Assembly (NCBI GenBank): GCA_026388095.1
Contig: JAPLKL010000039.1
Location: forward strand, 1 to 60,140
Reading direction: 5' to 3'
Origin: Elusimicrobiota bacterium
Lineage (GTDB): Bacteria > Elusimicrobiota > Elusimicrobia > UBA1565 > UBA9628
DNA: 60,140 nt
In this document: piece by piece, positions 54,974-60,140 of the stretch
Numbering within the stretch: position 1 is the stretch's first letter
Layout of the letters: each line of letters opens with the position of its first letter
Program-made: the position numbers and the translations under genes
Notes under the pieces: model-generated
Database searches by the model: none
What the model was told of the DNA's origin: nothing
What the model saw: the letters and a program-made list of their open reading frames with translations, nothing else

Positions 54974-56002
54974 TCATCTCTTCCCCAGCCGGTGCACGGC
55001 CTCGACCAAAGCCCGTGCCGTGTCCGGGTCGGTCTTGGGCAGTATGCCGTGGCCCAGGTTGAAGATGTGCCCGCCCGCCGCCCGGCCGCGCTTGAGGACT
55101 TCGGCCGCCGCGGCCTCGACTTCCGGGATGGGTTTGAAGAGCGTCTCCGGGTCCAGGTTGCCCTGCAAGACGAACTTCTGCCCCACGATCTCGGCCGCAC
55201 GGTCCAGCGGCACGCGCCAATCGATGGAGAGCACGTCCACCGGGAGCTCCTTGAGCACGGGCAGGAGCTTTTCGCAGTTCTCCGTGAAATGGATGACGGG
55301 CACGCCCCGGTTGCGGACGGCCTCGGCCACGCGGCTCGTGTAGGGCAGGACCCGCGTCAGATACTCGGCCGGCTCCAATATCCCGGCCCAGGTGTCGAAG
55401 AGCTGGATGGCCTGGGCCCCGGCCGAAATCTGAGCACCCACATAAGCGATGGTGGTATCCGCGAGCTTGTCCATCAGCTCGGCGAAGGTCTTGGGGTCGT
55501 CTTTCATGAGCGAGCGCAGCCTGGCGAAATCCCGGGACTTGCCCCCCTCCACGATGTAGCTCGCCAAGGTGAAAGGCAGACCGGAGAAGCCTATGAGCGG
55601 GACCAGGCCCGCCAGTTCCCGGCGCAGGACGCGGATGGCGTCGAGTACGAAGCCGAGGTCATTGACCGGGTCCGGCACGCGCAGAGCCCCGACGGACGAG
55701 CGGTCCCGCACGCCTTGGCCCAGAATGGGGCCCTGGCCTTCGTGGAACTCCAAGGGCACGCCCATGGCCTCCACCGGGATGAGGATGTCCGAGAAGAGGA
55801 TGGCGGCGTCCACGCCCAGGCGCGCCACCGGCTGCAAAGTCACCTTCGCGGCCAGCTCCGGCGTCTTGCACAGCTCCAGGAAGGCGTGCTTGCGGCGCAC
55901 CTCCATGTACTCGGGCAGATAGCGGCCCGCTTGGCGCATGATCCAGATAGGAGTCGTGTCCACCGCTTCTTTGCGGCAGACTTTCAAAAGACGGTCATTC
56001 AT
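54974..56002 (-). CDS. hemE: Uroporphyrinogen III decarboxylase
   Basis: This 342-residue enzyme decarboxylates uroporphyrinogen III to coproporphyrinogen III. The signature [16 protein letters not shown] is at residues 17-32, with the later [20 protein letters not shown] and GNLDPETLF regions intact. Its start overlaps the radical SAM gene by 8 bases, so the two are co-translated. Length is normal. Confidence 0.96.
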   Translation of the reverse strand: MNDRLLKVCRKEAVDTTPIWIMRQAGRYLPEYMEVRRKHAFLELCKTPELAAKVTLQPVARLGVDAAILFSDILIPVEAMGVPLEFHEGQGPILGQGVRDRSSVGALRVPDPVNDLGFVLDAIRVLRRELAGLVPLIGFSGLPFTLASYIVEGGKSRDFARLRSLMKDDPKTFAELMDKLADTTIAYVGAQISAGAQAIQLFDTWAGILEPAEYLTRVLPYTSRVAEAVRNRGVPVIHFTENCEKLLPVLKELPVDVLSIDWRVPLDRAAEIVGQKFVLQGNLDPETLFKPIPEVEAAAAEVLKRGRAAGGHIFNLGHGILPKTDPDTARALVEAVHRLGKR

Positions 56003-57077
56003 TATTTCCCTTTCTCATCCGCAGAGGCACGTAGCTGCACATGGGCTCTTCCGCCAGATGGTCTCCGGACATCAGCTCGGCCCGGGCCCGGCAGCCTCCG
56101 CAGACCTTCAGGTACTCGCAGGAGCCGCAGCGGCCTTTGTAGCTCTTGAAGTCGCGCAAAGAACGGAACAGCTCCGAGCCGGACCAGATGTCCTTGAAGG
56201 ACTTCTCCTTGACGTTGCCCGCGGAGACCGGATAGTAGGAGCAGGGCTGGACGTTGCCCAGATGGTCGATGAACGCGATGCTCTGGGCGCAGACGCAGCC
56301 CTTGGCCCCGCCGGTGGAGAAGGTCAAGGAGCGGCGCTTGTAATCCTTGTCCCCGGCCTTGGCCTTCTGCGCGATGACCCGGTAGTAGTGCGGGGCGCAG
56401 GTCGGCCGCATCAGCATCGCGGTCTCGTCCTTCTCGGCCTGGTAATGCCAGTCCAGGATCTTCTCGTAGTCCTCCTTGGTGATGAGCTCTCCGAGGATGT
56501 CCCGGCCGCGGCCCGCGGGCACCACCATGAACAGGTACCAGGACTTGGCGCCCATGGACTTGGCCAAGCGGTAGACGGCGGGGATATCGGCCTGGTTGCG
56601 CTTGGTGAAGGAGGAATTGACGATGAACTCGATGCCATGGCGGCGGAAGGCCTCGGCCGCCTTCTGGGTGCCGGCGAAAGCCCCTTTCTGCCGGCGGAAA
56701 TCGTCATGCACCGCGGCCGTGGCCCCGTCCAAGGACAAAGACACGATCCGGATGCCGGAGTCCATGATGCGGCCGCAGACCTCGTCGGTGACCAAAGACC
56801 CGTTGGTGGCCAAGGCCATCTTGAGGCCCTGGTCCGTGCCAAGGCTCGCAAGCTCGAAGAGATCGGGCCTGAGCAGGGGCTCGCCGCCGGAGAGCACCAG
56901 GACCGGTTTGCAGAAAGATGCGATGCCCAGGATGAGCGCCTTGGCCTCGGCCGTGGTGAAATCAGCGTCAGCGATTGCGGCCCCGGCCCGGGCCCGGCAG
57001 TGCACGCAGTCCAGGTTGCAGCGGCCCGTCACTTCCCAGGCCAGCCACTTCGGGATGAACTCGGCGTCCGCATCCAT
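55995..57077 (-). CDS. ahbD: AhbD-like radical SAM/SPASM heme-synthesis enzyme
   Basis: This 360-residue protein has the radical SAM cluster motif CNLDCVHC within [19 protein letters not shown], which resembles AhbD/NirJ enzymes. Its C-terminal cysteines ([27 protein letters not shown]) form a SPASM-type set for additional clusters. AhbD decarboxylates Fe-coproporphyrin to heme b without O2. First position in an operon with hemE, hemH, hemY and hemC supports a heme role. AhbC or NirJ function is an alternative. TATAAT ends 6 bases before the start. Confidence 0.78.
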   Translation of the reverse strand: MDADAEFIPKWLAWEVTGRCNLDCVHCRARAGAAIADADFTTAEAKALILGIASFCKPVLVLSGGEPLLRPDLFELASLGTDQGLKMALATNGSLVTDEVCGRIMDSGIRIVSLSLDGATAAVHDDFRRQKGAFAGTQKAAEAFRRHGIEFIVNSSFTKRNQADIPAVYRLAKSMGAKSWYLFMVVPAGRGRDILGELITKEDYEKILDWHYQAEKDETAMLMRPTCAPHYYRVIAQKAKAGDKDYKRRSLTFSTGGAKGCVCAQSIAFIDHLGNVQPCSYYPVSAGNVKEKSFKDIWSGSELFRSLRDFKSYKGRCGSCEYLKVCGGCRARAELMSGDHLAEEPMCSYVPLRMRKGNNE

Positions 57078-57083
57078 TTTTCT

Positions 57084-57089
57084 ATTATA
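57084..57089 (-). promoter_or_regulatory. -10 element of the heme operon
   Basis: A consensus TATAAT on the minus strand ends 6 bases before ATG 57077. Transcription should begin at or next to the start codon. No Shine-Dalgarno sequence is present. Confidence 0.5.
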
Positions 57090-57219
57090 GACAATATCGC
57101 CTGCGCGCAGGCATGATGGCCGTCGTCGGACGCCTATGGGTCCTTGGACCCAGACCGCACCGGGACCTTGGGCTCTTCACAATATGGGTCTTTTAGTCCA
57201 TAATCACTTGACGCCCTTT

Positions 57220-59250
57220 ATGCTGAAACTCGTCCCGCTGTTCTTGGCGCCGCTGCTCGCGGCGCCGCTCCATGCCCAAACCTCGCCCTTGGCCCAGGCC
57301 GCGGCCTTGGTGGAGAATCTCAGCAGCGCAAGGAATGCGGAATCCATGGCTACATCACTCAAGCGCTTCTATGACGGCAGTCCCCGCAATAGGATACCGG
57401 CCCGGGCCGACTCCAGCTATCAGCGCCTCCAGCAGCTGCGCTCCTTGCTGAGCCTCGGCACCCCGAAATCCGACGGAAGCATGATCGGGCCTTTCGTCTT
57501 CCGGTCGGACGGCGGCCGCTCAACGACCGCCCCCACCGCCGGCTTGGAAGGCTTCGTCTACGCCGAAGGCCAAGCCGCCGCCGAAGACGGCGCGGGCTCC
57601 ATCCGCCACCACCTGCAGGACTACGGCCGCTACCTCGACGACCTGCTCGCGCCCATCCCCTGGGCCGCGGAAGCCCGCAAGCATGTCAAGGAGCTCGTCT
57701 CCGGCCCAGGCTCGGACACGGCCAAGTACGACCAGCTCATGAGCTTCGTGCGGCAGTACACCGAGACCCTGCGCGCGCAGGTCGCGGCCTCGGACAAGAG
57801 CCAGTGGCTCCGCCAGGCCCGCATCTACGAGGTCTTCCCCCGCGCCTACAATCTGGCGGGCAAGCGCGCGGCCATGGGACGAGCCCCCGGCGGCGGCGCG
57901 CCCTTCTTCGCCGATTTCGGGACCCAAGACCTGCAGGACATCAAGGCTCTGGGTTTCGACGCGCTCTGGGTGATGGGCATATTCCCCATCGGACAGCGCA
58001 ATCAGTCCGGCACGGGCGGCGGCTCGCCCTACTCCATAGAGGACCACGAGTCCTTGAACCCGGAGCTGGGCTCGCCCGAGGACTTCCGCGGCTTCGTGGC
58101 GCGCGCCCACGAGTTGGGCCTGAAGGTCATCATAGACTTCGTGCCCAACCACACGTCCATGGACTCCAAGCTGCTGACCAGCCATCCGGAGTTCTTCCTC
58201 CACAAGGACGCCGACCCCTCCCACCCGGACACGCCGGACAACGGCTACTTCGTCCAGGCCGACCCGGCTACGGGCAAGAAGCTCTGGGTGCATCACGGCG
58301 GCTTCAGCGTGTTCGGCAGCGTGTCCTTCTGGAACGACACGGCCCAGGTGGATTACTCCAACGAGAGCCTGCGCCGCGAGCTGGTGCGCATCGAGCGCTC
58401 CTGGGTGGAGCGCTTCGGCGTGGACGGCTTCCGCGTGGACATGGCCTACCTCGACCTCAACGCCAACTTCTCCCGGACCTGGGGCGTGGCCATGCCGCCG
58501 CGCGAGTTCATGGAGATGCTCATCACCTCCGTCAAGGCGGCCTATCCCGCGACCGCGTTCATGGCCGAGGGCTACGACAACTGGGATGAGCTCTCGTCCT
58601 GCGGCTTCGACCTCATCTACGGCAAGAACGACATGTCTCGGCCGGGCGGGCACACGGGCTGGTACGACGCGGTGCAGAGCCGCGAGCCGGGCCGCATCCG
58701 CGCCGCGATCGAGCGCGTGGAGTATCTGCAGTGGCAGAAGGGCGGCTCGGACATGCTGGACTTCATCGGCAACCACGACGAGCCCTCGCCCGCGCGCGCC
58801 TTCGGGTCTTGGATGCAGGGGGCGTCTTTCCTGACCTTGCTTCTGCCGGGCGGGCAGCTCTTCTACGGCTCGCAGGAGATCGGCTTCGACGCGGGCGGGA
58901 GCCCGGCCACGGGGCCGAAATCCATCCCCTTCGACTTCCCGGTGCAGGTGGATTGGAAAGAGGCGGACCAGGCGGTGTCGCGGTTCTACCAGGACGCTTT
59001 CCGCGCGGCCATCGCGGTGCGCGCGCACCTGGGCAATCCCTCGCTCAAGGCCCTGCACCCGCAGGGCGACCCGGCCTGGGTGGGCTATGCCCTGGTGGCC
59101 GCGGGCGAGAAGAAGCCCGGGGCGCTGGTGCTGGCCAACCCTACGGCCCAGAGCGTGGCCGTGGACTTCCGCGACGCCCAGCTCGACACGGGCTGGACGG
59201 GGACCTTGCCCGCCTACGGCTACACGCTGGTCGAGCCCTCGGGCAAATAG
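57220..59250 (+). CDS. Secreted alpha-amylase family (GH13) glycosidase
   Basis: This 676-residue protein has a signal peptide (KLVPLFLAPLLAAPLHAQ), a helical N-terminal region of about 190 residues, and a GH13 catalytic barrel. The conserved regions are DFVPNHT, GVDGFRVDMA (nucleophile Asp), FMAEGYDN (acid/base Glu) and FIGNHDEPS. A C-terminal beta domain follows. ATG 57220 starts the signal; upstream in-frame starts only add unlikely residues. It should hydrolyse or rearrange alpha-glucans in the periplasm or outside. Confidence 0.9.
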   Translation: MLKLVPLFLAPLLAAPLHAQTSPLAQAAALVENLSSARNAESMATSLKRFYDGSPRNRIPARADSSYQRLQQLRSLLSLGTPKSDGSMIGPFVFRSDGGRSTTAPTAGLEGFVYAEGQAAAEDGAGSIRHHLQDYGRYLDDLLAPIPWAAEARKHVKELVSGPGSDTAKYDQLMSFVRQYTETLRAQVAASDKSQWLRQARIYEVFPRAYNLAGKRAAMGRAPGGGAPFFADFGTQDLQDIKALGFDALWVMGIFPIGQRNQSGTGGGSPYSIEDHESLNPELGSPEDFRGFVARAHELGLKVIIDFVPNHTSMDSKLLTSHPEFFLHKDADPSHPDTPDNGYFVQADPATGKKLWVHHGGFSVFGSVSFWNDTAQVDYSNESLRRELVRIERSWVERFGVDGFRVDMAYLDLNANFSRTWGVAMPPREFMEMLITSVKAAYPATAFMAEGYDNWDELSSCGFDLIYGKNDMSRPGGHTGWYDAVQSREPGRIRAAIERVEYLQWQKGGSDMLDFIGNHDEPSPARAFGSWMQGASFLTLLLPGGQLFYGSQEIGFDAGGSPATGPKSIPFDFPVQVDWKEADQAVSRFYQDAFRAAIAVRAHLGNPSLKALHPQGDPAWVGYALVAAGEKKPGALVLANPTAQSVAVDFRDAQLDTGWTGTLPAYGYTLVEPSGK

Positions 59251-59266
59251 GCTGGCCGCTTTGCCG

Positions 59267-60127
59267 ATGACTCCAGACAGGCAATCCCCCGAGGAACGGC
59301 CGCAGCCCTCCCCGCATGGCGCGCCCGCAACGGCCCCGCCCGGCCCGGCCGCGCGCCGCTTCTCCGGCATCGTCCCGTACCTGCTGCTGGCCGCCGGCCT
59401 GGCCGCGGCGCTGGCGCTCGGCGGGAGATTCCGGGCGGCCCCGCCCCCGCCCGCCGCCGGGCCGCCCGCGGCGGTGGCGGCGGTCCGCCCGGCCGCCACG
59501 GCAGTCGCCGTTGCCCCGACGCCGCCGATGGCCCAGGAAGCGAACGCAGCGGCCGCCGACCGCGTTCTCCTGCAGAGGGAGGATCCGCTCGCGGTCTCCG
59601 ACAGGGACCGCTCCGCCGAAGCGCTGGTCCCCTACGAGGCGCCCGAGCCGGCGGCCGCTCCGGCCCCCGCCGCCCAGCCCGCAGCCGCTCCGGTCCTTGC
59701 CGCCACGCCGGCGGCTCCCGAGGCCCAGGAGCGCGCCACCGCCGCTCCCAAGCCGCACCTCCGCCTGGTCCCGTCGCTATCCAGGACATTCCAGGGCCAG
59801 AGCAAGTGTTCGTGCCCAGGAGGCGGAGGGTCGCCCCTGGGCGCCGGGCCCGCGGGCGCGTCTTTGGGGAATGGATCGAGCGGCGGGATCACGTATTACG
59901 GCCTCTCCAGCGCGAATACGCCGGTGCTCCGCGAGCAGAACTGCATCGCCGGAATCCCCAGCAAGGACAAATACGCCTCGGGAGCGCCGGTGCGCTGCGT
60001 GATCGTCCAGACCGGTGGTGGAGGCGGCGGCGGTGGCGGGGGCGGCGGAGCAGCCGCCGCCGGCATGGTCGCGGGCGTCCTCAGCCAGGCCGCGGACGGC
60101 TGCTCCTGCCCTACGCCGTTGAAATAA
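59267..60127 (+). CDS. Membrane-anchored Ala/Pro-rich protein with Cys and poly-Gly regions, unknown function
   Basis: This 286-residue protein has a short cytoplasmic tail, one membrane helix ([19 protein letters not shown]), and about 120 residues of Ala/Pro-rich linker, a layout like TonB or other envelope-spanning proteins. The C-terminal 100 residues contain two CSC motifs (KCSCPGG and GCSCPTPLK), two more cysteines, and a run of about 13 glycines. I recognise no family. ATG 59267 lies 17 bases after the amylase gene, so the two may be co-transcribed. Confidence 0.6.
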   Translation: MTPDRQSPEERPQPSPHGAPATAPPGPAARRFSGIVPYLLLAAGLAAALALGGRFRAAPPPPAAGPPAAVAAVRPAATAVAVAPTPPMAQEANAAAADRVLLQREDPLAVSDRDRSAEALVPYEAPEPAAAPAPAAQPAAAPVLAATPAAPEAQERATAAPKPHLRLVPSLSRTFQGQSKCSCPGGGGSPLGAGPAGASLGNGSSGGITYYGLSSANTPVLREQNCIAGIPSKDKYASGAPVRCVIVQTGGGGGGGGGGGGAAAAGMVAGVLSQAADGCSCPTPLK

Positions 60128-60140
60128 CTCCGCGCCGCAG

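Noticed and set aside
57136-57160. Small GGGTCC/GGACCC hairpin before the amylase gene
   Set aside because: Only a 6-bp stem without a T-run or repeat elsewhere; not distinguishable from chance.

Overview
This is 60 kb of GC-rich, tightly packed bacterial DNA dominated by electron-transfer genes. Counting by eye, eleven genes carry about 86 c-type heme-binding motifs: 84 CxxCH plus one CX4CH and one CX3CH. With System II cytochrome c maturation (ResB/CcsA), outer-membrane porins and several quinone-linked membrane complexes, this points to a Gram-negative bacterium that exchanges electrons with extracellular or periplasmic partners (metal-cycling type). The phylum cannot be read from the sequence. 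Gene content resembles Geobacter-like lineages and some uncultivated phyla such as Elusimicrobiota, but that is a weak guess.

Layout. 1-1.7 kb: remnants of an IS21 element interrupted by an IS91-like transposase. 1.8-4.6 kb: Rieske / cytochrome b / nonaheme cytochrome operon. 4.6-5.6 kb: unknown secreted protein. 5.8-17.1 kb: a Cyc2-like cytochrome-porin fusion, a monoheme cytochrome and a complete alternative complex III (ActABCDEF), in which ActA has an extra cytochrome domain and ActE carries seven. 17.1-21.2 kb (minus): a Cbc-like quinone oxidoreductase (tetraheme, 4Fe-4S protein, NrfD, 15-heme NapC-like protein). 21.4-29.3 kb (minus): gltA-pckG-TPR-icd-acnA. 29.5-31.1 kb: two tandem FNR/CRP regulators. 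31.1-40.9 kb: two CbcL-like multiheme c/b fusions (19 and 11 c-heme motifs), resB, ccsA, an MtrA-like decaheme cytochrome and an MtrB-like porin, followed by hemA and a triheme c7 cytochrome. 42.8-50.6 kb: barnase-like RNase and barstar, histidine kinase, lipoprotein, hydrolase, CbpA/CbpM chaperones, desaturase and an unknown secreted protein. 50.7-57.1 kb: polysaccharide deacetylase, then a minus-strand heme operon (AhbD-like radical SAM, hemE, hemH, hemY, hemC). 57.2-60.1 kb: secreted GH13 amylase and a proline/alanine-rich anchored protein.

How it fits together. The TCA operon would supply reductant to the quinone pool. Four kinds of quinone-linked complex (Rieske/b, ACIII, Cbc/NrfD type, two CbcL-like fusions) connect that pool to periplasmic hemes. 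Two outer-membrane routes (MtrAB-like and Cyc2-like) could lead to the exterior. ResB/CcsA and the heme genes supply cofactor and assembly. Five copies of an FNR-type palindrome, aTGAY-N4-RTCAT, lie upstream of the Rieske operon, the Cbc-like operon, both FNR-like genes and the MtrA-like gene, suggesting one regulon. No such site was seen upstream of the Cyc2/ACIII operon. Several genes also have -10 boxes only 6-12 bases before the start codon, suggesting leaderless transcripts.

Mobile DNA has shaped the region. A 243-base MITE-like insertion lies in frame in the 5' end of the second CbcL-like gene, and a larger copy with nested palindromic insertions follows the hydrolase gene. The most testable new ideas are the FNR-box regulon, the Cyc2-ACIII pairing with its heptaheme ActE, the in-frame MITE, and a possible hybrid heme pathway in which an AhbD-like enzyme finishes a coproporphyrin route.
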